Of a stretch of 64,000 bases of DNA, positions 44,561-57,700 are shown piece after piece. The DNA lies in NCBI GenBank assembly GCA_033439295.1, contig JAVTLE010000001.1, positions 62,001 through 126,000 of the forward strand. The letters run 5' to 3'. Under the pieces are notes generated by a model, which did no database searches, was not told where the DNA came from, and was given only the letters and a program-made list of their open reading frames with translations. Source of the stretch: Deuterostichococcus epilithicus (taxonomy: Eukaryota > Chlorophyta > Trebouxiophyceae > Prasiolales > Stichococcaceae). Positions within the stretch are counted from its first letter, which is position 1; each line of letters starts with the position of its first letter. Both the position numbers and the translations under genes were made by a program.

Positions 44561-45514
44561 CCGTGGCAAGGCCCACTCCGGGCGAGGCAGCCTTCGTTGG
44601 CGGGGCGGCCTTGCGGCTGGGCCGTTTGCAGCATGCAAGGATCATCGCACGGGCCAACACGATGCTCAGTGGCGGCTAGTCATGGGGCCTGTTTCAGATA
44701 CACCAGGGGCTGGCCGCGTGCTGATAGCCCAGACGTAGTTCGTCAGTCATGAGCTTCATCTCTGTTTTTGAGCCAGTACAATCTGGGCGCTCACTCTTGT
44801 ATGTCTGGCAGAGACAGCGGCTGCGTCGTCCCTGGGCCACTCTCAGACTTCGCATGTCAGATTTTCTGCTGTGTCGCAAGTTGTCAGCTGATAATGTCGG
44901 GTTTTCTCGCAGAGGCATCCCTGGTCACAGCAATGCAGCAAGGGGCCAGGCTGCTGTTTGCGTGCTTCTGGTCTGACATGCCATGTGGTAGCTGCGGCAA
45001 TTCCAGTGGTAGCTGCGGCAATTCGAAGGGCCGAAATTTAGTTGTATCTGCCATGCTTCGAAATTCCTGGCAGCGCCACCGGCAGACTTGTATAAGACGA
45101 CACCTTCCGGGTTTTGAAGTGCCTGAGAAGTGGTTTTGTTGCTGCAAGGAGTGCCGCATGTTCAAGTCATACGACTCGTGGCGGCAGGCGCCTTGCGCCG
45201 CTCTTGTGTGGAGGCATTGAGCACACCATCGCGCAATGAGGGCGGATTAGGTTCTGTTTTTTATACAACGAACTTGCATGGACAGTATGCAAAGCAGATA
45301 GTGATGTGCTATGATGTACGGTGCTGGGAACATCTTGAGCTAAAACATCTCAGCTCTAAAGGAAGAAGAAGAAGAAGAAGATCTAAAAAGCATTATTACG
45401 AATACAAGGTTGATTCGTACAAATTCGTATGTAGCACGTCAGCAAACGGCGTTTAACTGAGGAATGTCCAGTCCGACCGAAAAAGAATATGTCCTGCGTG
45501 GCAGACACTTACCA

Positions 45515-48342
45515 TGAACTCGAAGGGCCAGAGAATCTCCAGCTTGAGTGTGGGTGCACCGCCGACGAGAACGGCAGCAAGCAGCAGGCCTGCAGCTGCT
45601 TGCGAGCCTGATACCGAGCCGATGGAGACAAAACCGGAGATGATCTCGAAAGACCAGAGGTAAGGCTGCAAAGCAAACATGAGATGTGTGACCACACAAC
45701 TGACCGATGGCTGCTGGACGGCTGCTATGGCTGTGGCAAATGTGCATCGCACTCCGCGACGCCGAACGCAAACCTGACCGAACCGAAGAATACTCACTGA
45801 TAAAGAATGTTTTAGGCCCAGCGCATAGAGGGCGTCTGGGCTGGTCGTTTCTGCGCCGGCAAAGCCAGAACGCTGCCACAAGGATAAGCGCTACAGCTCC
45901 CCCCTCCCCCTTCCCCGGCAGCCACTCAGGGCGCCTCCGGCACTGTTACACCCTTGTTCTCCTCCTCATCCTCCTCTGCGGTGACCTCGGCGATGGCCCG
46001 GTCAGTAGCCGCCGTGGCGCCAGCGGCACCGCCGACAGACTTCGCCTCTGCTGGCCGCTCGAATGCGGCGGCAGCAGCAGCTCGCTGGTCTTGCGCCATC
46101 GTGGCTGCCGCAGCGGCGGCATCGCCGCGAGTGCCCTGTCGCAACCAGATGGCGATGTGTTGCAGAAAACGTCACAGTCGGAACCCGGCAGCAGGTGCAC
46201 ACAGCTGTCCGCGGTGGACTGTGTGCGAGGGGTCATGCGGGGCAGCGATGCTGGCGACAGGGTGCATGCCGGTCTGGCCTACAGCAGCACTGATTGCGCT
46301 ACCGTCGGCGGCCTGCTTTCATTACCAAGGGCTTCCTGGCTGCGCTGCACGATGCAAGAGCGCTCAGACCATATCATCGGAGAACTTGCTGCCTGCAGGG
46401 ACCGGTCCTCACCTGGCTGCTGCTGCCGCCGGCACTGCTGCTGCTGCCCTCCCGCAGCCGCCATGACCGGGTTGAGGCAAACGGGCTCGCCACGCCGGCT
46501 GTGCCCGTCGAGCGCGCCGCCGGCGGCGCCCCTGCGCCAACATGAAACGGCAGAAGTCAAACCCTAAGAGCGTTGTGCGGAGTGCGCGCCGGCGGCGCCA
46601 GCACAGCACCAGCGGCAGGCCCCGCCGCCAGCGCAGCATCAACGAGTGGATGGGAGTGCAGCGACCGGGCAGGCTGCGGCCAGTCTGTGCTCTGGATGCA
46701 CAGGCACTGCTCGTGAAGGCCGAGGTTGTCGGGTTGACACGCGAGGAGGCAGCCCACCCTGCGGCTGTTCCTCAGACGCCCCGGCCCACTGGACGGCGGA
46801 GTCGCGAGCCTTCGCGCGGCGTGCGTCCTGTGCACCGCTCCTTGCCGCCTGCGCCGCCGCCTGAGCGCGGCTGCCGACGTCCAGGCTCTTGGCGCGCGGG
46901 GCCGGTGCGGCGCCGCCGCCGGCCGCGCCTGCTGCAGGCGAGCAAGGGAACATGGTGTTGGCTGCTCGTCGACGGAGACACGGCAGAGCCTCTGGCTCGC
47001 AGCACCAAAGGTGCCGCAGGTGCTTTAGGTGCTCGGGCGCCGCCTTGGTGCACAGTGGCTGCCGGGGCCGCCCCGACATCGCTGTGCATGTGTTTCCAGA
47101 ATGAAGCCACAGCAGCTGCTGCATCATCTGGCTGCTGGATCTAGGGGTTTCAGGGTTGAAGCGCCCTGCTCCAGCTCCTGATTGGTGCCTGCTGTTCTCC
47201 CATTTCAGGAGTGCGTCGACCAAGACACAGGGCTCCAAGGAGCAATGGCAGCAGGGCGCACAGTTCGAGGGCGGCAGCTCGAAGAAGCCGCCGCTGCTGC
47301 TGTGGAAGCCGGCGGCGCCCCGTTTGTGGCGGTCCCCCGGCCGCATTTCCAGACTGTACCGCATGGCACCAGCCTGCAGCAGAGCGACGGTGCACCGATC
47401 GACTGGAAGGCATAGGCTGCATGCCAGCTGCGGCGCAGGGAATGGGAAATATACACCCCTTCGGCTCCGGGCTGGGGCCGGAGAACCCTTCCATCGAGTC
47501 GCCAGCAGGCTGGCGCCAGGCGCCTGGCGGAAGTACAGGGCTGCGTTCTGTCACATGGAAATGGAAGTGGAAATGTGATTGGGTGGCAGAACCTTGACAC
47601 TGCAGATGCTGTTGCCGGTTTGCAGCTACGCAGCACACAAGCCAGCGGAAGGCCCGGGATCTGGCGCAGTCAACACTCACTGAGTCGATGGAACGGGGGA
47701 CCAGCCGCATGAAGCCGCCGCCGTCGGCATTGTCAGGCGCCACGGGTGTGCCTGGGCAGCCGCTGCCTGCGGGGCTGTCGCCACCGGTGCCGCCGCCCGG
47801 TCCAGCAGCGTCAGGAGGTGGGCCCCATGTTTCCGGCTCGCTCTCGACAAAGGAGACTGTGCCGGTGGTGTCGGCGGCGGAGCTCAGGCTGGCGGCCGAG
47901 GACTTTCGGTACGCCTGCGAGAAAGCCTGGACGGATTCGCAACGACATATTGAAGCGTCTGGCGATTCGACAGCTGCCCTGCTCGAGAACCCTGCAGACG
48001 CCAAGCTGCCGGGAGCCTCGCTTTGCGTCAGCAAAGTTGTGCTGATGGCAACTGCACGCTGCTCGATGCACGCTTGGGCCTCAACCTTTGTATCTGCTGC
48101 AGCAAGCTGGCGAGTGGCACGTCAGCGACTGCCACAGCAACCCGCAAGGTACAGCGGACAGGACGACTGCATCAGTTTGCCGGGCCTTGGCATGGGTCAG
48201 GCAGCTGAAAAGAAAATCGGGCACGAAAGACAAGTCTGAACCGGCTCACCTGGGCGCTGGCGCTGTCAAGGCTGCCGCGCAGCAGCCGTGCCGGCGCGTT
48301 TAGCAGCCGCGCGGCGGCCGCCGCCGCTGCCATTGCCGGCAT
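45515..48342 (-). CDS. Unknown protein, Ala-rich N-terminus and hydrophobic segment (5' part of a gene)
   Basis: The ATG at 48342 begins MPAMAAAAAAARLLNAPARL, then LRGSLDSASAQ before GTGAGC, a possible organelle-targeting sequence. Further minus-strand pieces: about 48150-47690 (VQAFSQAYRKSSAASLSSAA, then TGTVSFVESEPETWGPPPDA and a Gly/Pro-rich part), 46950-46760 (SLDVGSRAQAAAQAARSGAQ, DARRAKARDSAVQWAGASEE), 46545-46425 (GVASPFASTRSWRLREGSSS), 46150-45930 (ERPAEAKSVGGAAGATAATD, EEDEEENKGVTVPEAP), 45880-45800 (GAETTSPDALYALGLKHSLS before GTGAGTATT) and 45675-45515 (LWSFEIISGFVSIGSVSGSQ, AAAGLLLAAVLVGGAPTLKL, EILWPFEFM before GTAAGTG). The last pieces are hydrophobic and could span or line a membrane. 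It has no stop of its own here, so it probably continues into the 40535-43635 feature. A longer start at 48464 (MVSDAEAVQLAAAV) is possible. Confidence 0.45.
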
Positions 48343-48748
48343 CTTAGCGGATCGTGCGGATGCAGAACGGCTCGTCTGCAACGAACGACGGCTCACGTCA
48401 GCTGCAGCTGTCGAGGCAGGCACAGCCGCTGCGAGTTGCACAGCCTCAGCGTCGCTCACCATGGCGAACGGCGCATGATCGCAGGCACATGCGCGGCAGT
48501 GCTTCACAGCTGCCGGCAGCTCGTCTGCGATATTCGGTTGGTAGTTCCGCGGCCAGGCGCCCGTCGGGGGTGATTGGCGTCGTTGCATACTGCATGCGTG
48601 CGACCAGTAGTTTTCCACACCCCGACACTGGTCTGCTGTGAGAGGGTTGTGCTACGGGAGGGGGGCCGGCAAAGGCCTTCCTGCCCACGAGCTTTTGTGT
48701 CCGCCCGACAGGGCGGACCCCGGAACACGACACTCGTTCAACCACACT

Positions 48749-51700
48749 TTAGGTTCCAGGAGGTTTGGTGGGAAATCTGCCACCCACCTCAACGGCACCG
48801 CCAGTTGCCCGCTCCAAGTCCACACTCCTGCCCGGCTCGCTGGTCGACCGCAGGCGCTGCAGGCCCGGGTGCGGATCCTGGGGCTGCTCGGCGATGCGCA
48901 CACGGCGGCCGCCAGAGTCACGCCGGCTCCCGCCGCCCCGCGAGTCCTCCGAGCGGGTGCGCCCGTGGCCATCACGGGAGCCGGCCAGCGATGACCTGCG
49001 GGCATGGAACACATCGCGTGAGCGCCAGCGCCACCCTGAACGAGCCTCTGAGCCGGGTTCTGCGGCTTGGGACCGGAACCGACTCTTTGCATATGACTTG
49101 GCAGGAATCATCAAAAGGTCCAACACTTTGTCGGATGGTCCGCAAGTCAGCGTACGGTGCGCAAGGCCCCAGACCTCAGCGCCTCGGCTGCTGTGAGCAT
49201 GAGCATGAGCATGAGCATGAGCAGACGCCTCAATAGGAGGTGGTGTCAGCTGCCTGAGAGGGGGTGGTGGGTCACCTCGGCATGGCGCGGCCCTGTCGGG
49301 CAGGGGGCGCTGATGCGTCGGTGATCGCGGCCGCCCCGCGGGTGCCGCCCGGCGGGGCGCAGCCCTGCTCGTCGAGTGACGCCCCCCGCTGCTCTTCCAG
49401 GGAAGGCTTCGTGCCGCTGCCGCCGCCGTCCGCGGCGGCCAGCCAGGCGTCCGTCGCCGCGGCCGCCGCCGCGGCTTTGCGGCCGCCGCCGCCGCGACCT
49501 TCGCCCCAACATGCGCCCGCGCCGCCGCCGCCGGCCCCGGAGCTGCTGCGGCGCAGCCGAGGGCGGTTGCTGCCCTGCAGGGTTTGGGGTTTGCCCCGCG
49601 GCCGCCGCCTTGGCGGTCCGGCGCGCTGCCGCCACGCGCGAGCACCGCTCTTCCTCCAGCATCGAGCCCAGGAGCAGCCTCAGCTCGTCGAACGTGGGCC
49701 TGCCCCAGGGTGAGGTGGGGCGAGTCAGTCTCCAGCAAGCGGAAATGGATTTCTGCCACACCATACCTGCTTGGGCCTGCCGTCTAGCCACTGCATAATT
49801 GCAAACGGCGAATGGATAACCTATGCAGCCCGCGGGTATCACGCACGCTGCCGGCTCTCAGGGCCAGAATCGCCAGGCCTCTCACGCCACAGGCATTAGT
49901 CGCGACCAGCACAAAAGCTGGCAGACCGAATGCACTTAGTAGCGGTAGGTGCTGCCGCAACCACGAGCTTCGGAACCAGGTGCAAGACCCAGTGCTCGGC
50001 CATGTTCCAGTCAGGCAGAGTGCAGCGAAACGCCACCTGCTTTGCGGGGGCCGCAGCAGAGGTGACCGCCCCTCATGCAGCAGCCTCTGATTCATCCCTC
50101 CTTTCCTATGAGGCAGTAGTTCAGGCGGCACACAACAGTCTTCCAGGCGGCACACCTGTCCTGCGGTTGCTGCGCCCAGCAGGACTCAACCATGGCGCGG
50201 TAGCGCTCCGGGCAGCCCGCAGGAATGTCTGGCCGCAGCCCGCCATCCACCACGTGGAACAGCACCTGAAATGCGTTCGCTTTAGTTCAGCTTTTGAGGT
50301 TGAAGTTCAAGTCCTCAATTTTCACCACGTGAAACAGCACCCTGAACTGCATCTATGTTTGCATGGAGACAGACGAGTGTAAGGCCTGCTGTGCTGCCGC
50401 TGTTCAGTCATGCACGCCAGAATTGTCATTGGAGGCGGCTGGCTGTTGGCAAGGTGCAGAGCCGCCCAGTTTCACGAGGCAGGATGCAGTACTGCTGCAC
50501 ACACTACTATCTGCCTGTGGGCATCCGCCACTTCGGCAGGAGCAGCCCTCTCGGCATGGGGTTTGCCTGCAGCCAGATGCAGGGCGGAGTTCCGGTCTCA
50601 CACCTGCATGGGCGCCATGCCATCGTGCGGCACCTGCCCCGAGAAGAGCTGCCAGGCGATGACGCCAAAGCCAAAGACCTACAGGCGCAAGGCGGCGACC
50701 TGTCACAGCCGGCAGCAACGCTGTGCACATGCGCAGCAGCACAGCTCCATCCGAGCGGGATCGGCAACGGCGAGCCAGACCGCGATCGGGCTGCATGAGC
50801 ATCCTCGCGCGCTTGCATGAGGCCGCTGCAGAGAGGCTGATGGGCAGCGAATTCATTCGGTTGGGCAGGAGGAATGCTCACGTCGGACTTGCGGGACATG
50901 CGGCCATTGGACAGCAGCTCTGGCGGCATGTAGGGTATGGTGCCGAAGGTTTTCGTGGACAAATGGCTCCTGTCGAGGTCCAGCATCCGCGCCAGGCCAA
51001 AATCCGTCAGCCTGCGCGGGAGCGGGAGCCGGCATCATTTCCTGCCGACCACGAGTGTGGAATCTGACGGGAGGCTGAGAGGCGATGATACATGGTGCGT
51101 GGCGTGTAAATGGGTCAAAAGGTGCGCGCCAGCACTGTGCATGGGCCGATGTGCTGCCAGCCAGACCAGAGCAATCCAGTAGCCTGCACACTTGTGATGC
51201 CTCCGTACACCCGCCTTTGCTCAGGCAGGGCAGTGCCAAGAAGGCAGGGATACCGGCGGCCAGAGCAAGCCAGAGGCTCGGCGCACTTGACGATAAAGCC
51301 GCGGGAGTCAGTCACGGTGGACTTGAGCAGCGCGTTGGCGGGCTTCAGGTCGCCGTGCACCAGGCCCAGCGAGTGCAGGTATTGCATTCCCGCGACAATG
51401 TCCAGCAGCGTGCAGTAGACGCTCAGCTGCAGGCGGTCAAATGCACTATCAGGGACTCTGGTATGGCCGCATGCTTGCAGGCTGCCTGGGTGCTGCACAG
51501 CTGCTCAACAGTGTGAGGGCCAGGGTGTGGACGTCACAGCATTGTGCCATGAGTTGTGCCAGGGGCGTTAATCGGCAACCGGAACCTTCGCCCCTGGTGC
51601 AATGCATCTGGGGTTCAATGCATTTGGGGTTCAGGTGAGAGTCTCAGCGCAGACACGACAGCCTGGCACACTCGACAGAGGTGCTGAAAGTATGCACTGC

Positions 51701-54700
51701 AGCAGCCCTTGTGAGAACCGCGCACCATGTCGAGCTGACTCTTGTCAGAGCGCCGCTGGAAGCGTTTCTGCTGGATGGCCTCCTCCAGGTTGCCGCGGTC
51801 TGCGTATTCTAACAGCATCCACGTCTCCACGGTGGCCTGCGGCAAGGGGGAAACCAAAGTGTGTGAATGGCCTGCTGCGGCCCATGCCCAATGGATCGAA
51901 AGGGTTTGTCGAAAAGGGGATGGCCCTGAGCACTCGCCCATGCTGTGCTCAGCGGAGATGTACCGAATGGGGCCTGTACCGCAACCCGCGCTCGTGACAC
52001 AGCGGCGGCCGCCAGCACGGCGCATGAGGCCGGGTTGCTTGCTGCTTCCGTGGCACATCAGAGGTAAACACCAGTGTGCAGCGTGCCCGCCCACTTGTCA
52101 CCCAAAGCCATCTCAACAAGCTGTCGTTCTGCGCCCACTTGTTGTGCCTGCAGAATCGCAGATGCTCCCGAACCTGCGCAGAGTATGCAGAGCAAAACAG
52201 GGGACTCGGGAAGCGTGGACCTCGGAGCCTGGTGTGCCCTCGGTGCCACCGCCCCGGCTGCCGCCGGCAGTGGCAATGCTGATGGGCAGGCTATCCACAC
52301 TGCCAGCGCCGCTCTGCTGTCGCACCTGCAATGCGACACGGTAAGGCGATCCCAAAGGCGTGGCTTGCGGCGCTGTGTGGGGCTGCAGACACGGTGGCTG
52401 GGATGGTGGCAGGTCGGCAGTGCTTGGATCTGACCGCAAGCGAGCAAGGACACTACGCCAGCACGCTTGCGCGCAGCAGCATCTGACGGCCTTCCTCGAC
52501 GTGCGCCGGCTGTGACTCGGCGCCGGTCGAGGCTCTGCTGGTGTTCCGGCTGCATGGCTGGGCTACATATGCACGGGTGTCCTCAGATGGCTCCAAGATG
52601 TGCATGACACAACGCGCGCCTCCGTTGGTGACTGCGCAGCCGGCTCCGTCGGCGATTCGCCAAAGCTTAGCTGCCTGCTCTCTGGCTCGTCGAGCACCTG
52701 GGCATGATGAAGCAGAGTTTGAGCTGGGACTTGTTTAAAACACGTTGGTTGGTACGGCGGTAGGCGCAGCTCATGGGCATCGCTGCCGAGCCCGCCGATG
52801 GGTTTCAGCAGCTGAATGCAGCGCCAGAGCCGACACGAGCAGACAGATGTGCGCCCTACCGAACAGCTCCCTAGGACCCTCGAGCCAGAGCCGGCACCAA
52901 AGCATGCTTCTGAAACAGCAGCTCGGCAGCTGCCCATGCACACTCGGGGCAATGCAGCAGGGTGCAAGCAGGCAGGTGGGCATTGCATAACCTTTGGCTG
53001 CATGCGATCGCCGTTGGGGCACATTCTGCTGAGGAGCTACCTGCAGCTTGGGTGTGTCCCAGCCCCTGCCGCTGCCCGTCCCTTGCCTGCAGCCGTCCGA
53101 GGCGGCGGGCTCCTGCCGTGGCGTCTGTGGTGACGCGGCTGTGTCGCCGCCGCCAGCTGTCCCGCCGGTGTCCCCTCCTCCTTGGCATGCGACCCCGCCG
53201 CCACCGAGCTGTGCCGCTGCATAGGTCGCAACGTCGCCGTGCCTCAACTCTGGACCCTGGGCATGCATGCTGGAGACCTCACATGCAGCACATGCCACCA
53301 GCTTGGGCCGCCAAGAATAGGGTGCTCGAGGCTCAGCGGACAGCTTGTCAAAGTCGCATGCAGCGGCTCACTCGATGCAAGACGTGATAGTAAGCGCCTC
53401 AGCAAGGCGGCAGGTGCATCATGGGATGCACTATCGTCGTTGGGTTTAGGGTTTCACTACCATCTTGCTGGACCATCTGATGGCCCAGCAAAGACAAGCT
53501 GTCTCTGAGTACCTTCCGCCCCGGGCGGCGGCGTGTCGGGCAGCACCAGCGATGCGGTGCGCTCGGGGCCGCTGCCGCTGGAGGAAGCCAGCGGGAAGCC
53601 CTCGGCGTCAGTGGATCCCGGCGTCCGGCTGATCTGCACTGTGGCGATCTTGTAGCAGGCCGTCTGCGCGACAGGGCAGGAGGATTCGTGAGCAGCATGG
53701 CTTGACGTTTGGACGTCAAGCGCACAGACACAGGGAAGGGAGAGCGCAGTAAACGATTGCATGTGGACCAGCCTAGATGTGGACAAAACGGAAAAGAGGT
53801 ATCGCGAGCATGGCGTGAAGGGCAGCAGGGATCGGGCCAGTCGTTGTGAGACCAAACAGCTGTGTCAGACCGCAGGCAGCACTGCTGCATCAAAACACAC
53901 TCTGGCCTCAGACCTGCCTACCAGGCAATGCGCATGCGGCCGCAGTCTGGACAGGGATCATATCTCTTGGCGCCAAATGCGCGGTGGTACAGAATGAGAC
54001 AATCAACTTGGAAAGAAATGTTCAAGGTTTTCTGTTTTTAGCTGACCAGTCTCACGCGAGTGGCGCACCACATTGGGATGCGACACCGAGGCGGCCAGCA
54101 GCGACTCGCGGGCGCCCTCAATGACGTCCGCCCTGCCACTGCTGCCGCTGTGCTCAACCACCTTAATAGCCACGAGCGCGCCCTTCCAGCGGCCTGCATG
54201 CAGCGATACAGGACTCAGAAATGCCATCGCTGCTTCAACCCCCATCTGCAGTGACACACCATCTCGACAGCCGCTGGCGACCCTTGCCACTGGCCTGCGG
54301 GTCGCACAGGGTGTTGTGAGACAGTTCCCACTGTCCGTTCCACGCCCGCAACCAAGGCACCATCCCAAGGGCCAGCACGCTCAGCGGCCGTGGGAGGGGC
54401 GGCAGCTTAACCTCCTGAGGTGGCAGTTTAGAACTTCAGGTTAGCATCTCTCTGAAGCAGCAAGGGCGCAGCTGCTGATCTACCCCCAGTCTCGCTCCAT
54501 TACCTCGCCACCCTTCGATCTACAGCCTTATCCAGCCTGATCAGAGAAAGGTCTTTCAAGGACGAAGGACTGGGCCTGTCAGAGACCTACCCTTGAAAAC
54601 CTTGCCGTAGCTGCCCCTGCCCAGCTGCGGCCCCAGCTCGATGCCCTCCAGGCCGCCCTCCAGCCGCATCCGCAGCAAGTAGCCATGGCGGTCGCCCGTG

Positions 54701-57700
54701 CCGTCGCCGGCTCGCGCCGCCACCTCCGACGGCGTCTGCAGGCTGCCGGTCTGGCTGCCCTCTGGAAGGGGCTGCGGCACGCGGGCGCAGTGTGCTAGTC
54801 AGCTTCATGCCAGCCAAGCCTGCTGAGCCTAGATTGACCAATTCAGGCAGGCGGGGCCGGCCGCAGGGTGGAATATGGTCGTGCAGAGAGCACGCGAGAG
54901 ACGATAGAGGGAGCAGAGCCGTAGGCGCCCGCGCACTTGGCCCGCAGCTGCTGTACGTTGCTGTCAATGCGGTGTGACTGTGTCCGAGGCGTCAAGCTGT
55001 ACACCAAAAGAGGAAGTGGGCTCTGCCAAGAGGGTGGACCAGTGTTTGACCAGCGGCACTGTGGATCAGGGAAGGCTGCAGGGACTGTAGCAAGCAGAGG
55101 AAAGGACGTTCCACACCGTCTGCACCGGTGATTCCGGGCCGGGCAGCGACGCCACGGAGCTGTCGTACGAATTCTGTTCCTGCGTCCTGCTGCCCGGCCG
55201 CATCTCGGCCTGCACAGCGAAAGCATGCAGTCGAGATCTTCAACACCCAGCTTCTGCTCAGGGGCATCTGCCACCGCCGCCACCGTTGCTGCCCTCGCTG
55301 CCAAACCCTGCTGTCATTGCCTCTGCCGTACAAGCCTGCGGAGGCGCCAGCAGCATCCATCGGGATGCGAACCTCGCCAAGCACAGCATCGTAGTTTCAC
55401 AAGGAGCTCGCTATAGTGCGCCGCGACGCTGGCTGTTATAACCAGACTGCACTTCACATACCAGCAATGCAGAGTCGACGGCCCCGTCGATAATTTTGTC
55501 CAGTGCCTGCTTTTCGCGCTCCGCCTGCTGGCGCCGCTTCCTCACATGCACCACCCACCAGGCGATGGTCAGGCCCTGTGCAAGAAGGATCACGAGAGCA
55601 CCGTCGAGGCTCGTGGCTGCACGACGGTAGCAGGGCTGTTGTCAGCGGCTTTGCACACATCCGGAGGAGGCTGCCCCTAGCAAGCGCAGTCGCCATCAGC
55701 CGCACTGCATGTGAAGAAGTGATGCCGAAGCACAGCGATGCCAGAAGCGTCGTGCATGTGAGCAGCTCGCCTGGGGGGAGTGGGAATGATCAACATCAAA
55801 CACGCGCTGCACTCACCAGCAGCAGGGCTAGCAAAGCGGACTGCAGCCCATGCATCAGCACGGCAGACAGGCGACGGTGCAGCACGCCGCCGTTGCCGCC
55901 TGCAACTGCGGAAGCGCACAGCTGACATGACTCAGCAGAAGGTGTGGATTCCCTTGCTGGGATGTCTGCTCCACACGGTGTGCAATTAGGGAACGAATAA
56001 TCCGCAGGGTTCAGAAAGCTCGGACAACATGTGTGTTGGCGTCCCATGCATACGCCAGAACAAGCGCACCTGTGGCAGGCGGCAACTCCTGACACACCAG
56101 CGTGCAGTTTGTCACCACCAGGTTGATGTGCCTGCAGCGGCAAAGCCGAGGGTAAAAGCGCCGCACGCTAGCCATGGCGGAGTTTCCTGACGTCTACTGC
56201 ACCAACGAGCGGCTATCGACCTCCGCCCAGCCCATAGGGCCTAGTGATGCACCCTCGTGCGCAGCTTGAGGCTTCGAAGCTCAGCAGATGCTGCCATATT
56301 ATGAGCGGCACACGAGATTAGGGCAATGCGCTTGCAGCATGGATTGGTGCTCGACGACTGGCCACAGCAGCGCTGGTACTCAAGCGGCTGCCCTGATCAC
56401 AGTCTACTGACTGGCAGCAGATCTGCGTGACCTGCCTTCGAGCAGCCCCACTTGGACTTGATTTGACCCAAAGCCCGCCAACTCACCCGATGGTGCTGCC
56501 AAAGGCGGCAACAGGCAGCCGCAGCGCCAGCCGCCCTCGAACGAGCAGCTCGTTGGCGCTTCCACCCAACTGCATGCCCACGCTGCCTGCCAGCGCCGCC
56601 GCAACGGCCCCGCCAAAGGAAGCACAGTCGGACTCCGCCGCCGGCAGCGGGAACACGATGCAGGAGTCGGCCAGCTCGAACTGCGTCGGAGGCAAAGGAT
56701 CTGAGCTCAGCAGGCAATGGATCGTCCTGGCCGTGAGATGAATGTGTTGGTGCCATATTACCCTAGTCCCCTACGCAAGCTTTGCAGCCGCTGCCAGTTG
56801 CTGGCCCTGGCACAAACCCAAAGATGGTGGCCTGCTCCCATGCACTGACTATTGGCAGAGCCTGCTCTCGTGGCCAGTCCGACGAGAGCTGCATTTCAGA
56901 AGGCCGGTGCAGCCTGGCGACTCGGAGGCAAACCAGAAGGTACAAGCCAGCAGCGATGCTCACAGTGGCGTCGGGGTCGCCGCGCAGCGACGGCCACAGC
57001 GCCGCGCCGGCAGCGGCGAGCGGCAGCCCCGTGCGCCCATCCGGAGGCGCCAAGCCCTGGTGCAAAGGGCAGGGCTGTCTCGGGGGCTGACAACAGCAGC
57101 ATGAGCGGGAGCGCTGCTGTCATGTCGAAGGCTCGAGTGCCCACATTGCGCAACACTGTCGATGGGAGCCACAGGTTGGCGGCGCCAGCCTTAGCCTGGT
57201 GGCACGCCGCAATACGCAGCTCTAACTGTGGCTGCAGAACTGGTAGCCACACCTGCAGTTTTATGTGTCTTGCGGCGAAGCTGCTGTGCGCAGCGATGTA
57301 GGCGACGTCCGCTGTACCGCCAAAGTCCAGCGTGCCTTGCTGCCCACGCTTCGTCGACTCTGCGCCCAAAAGCATGCAGCATCGGCAGTTGGCAACAGCC
57401 CCAGGCCAGGTCTGAATCGATGTGAGGGCGAAGCTTCACCAATTGCAAACAGGGAGGCAGCCAAACCCACCAGACTGAAGGCTGATATTGCGCCCGCCGC
57501 CGATCACTGCTGCCGTGCGGAAGTCGCGCGGGTCGATCACCACCGTGCCTGCAGTATGGCCACAGCAGCCTCGGCAAGGTGGTGTGTCGCGCAGAGTCGT
57601 GCCAAGTTGCCAAAGTGCCACCACTTCCAGCCAACACTGCTGTCACTCACACGGCGCTGTCAAATGACTTGACGGCCTGCTGGCCCTGCCACCTGCTGCA

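Noticed and set aside
49246-49842. A long Arg-rich frame after RPTFDELRLLLGSML as a real kinase tail
   Set aside because: The frame becomes G+C-driven Arg/Gly sequence with no partner; a splice into the 48749-49008 exon is more likely, though the exact junction is unclear.
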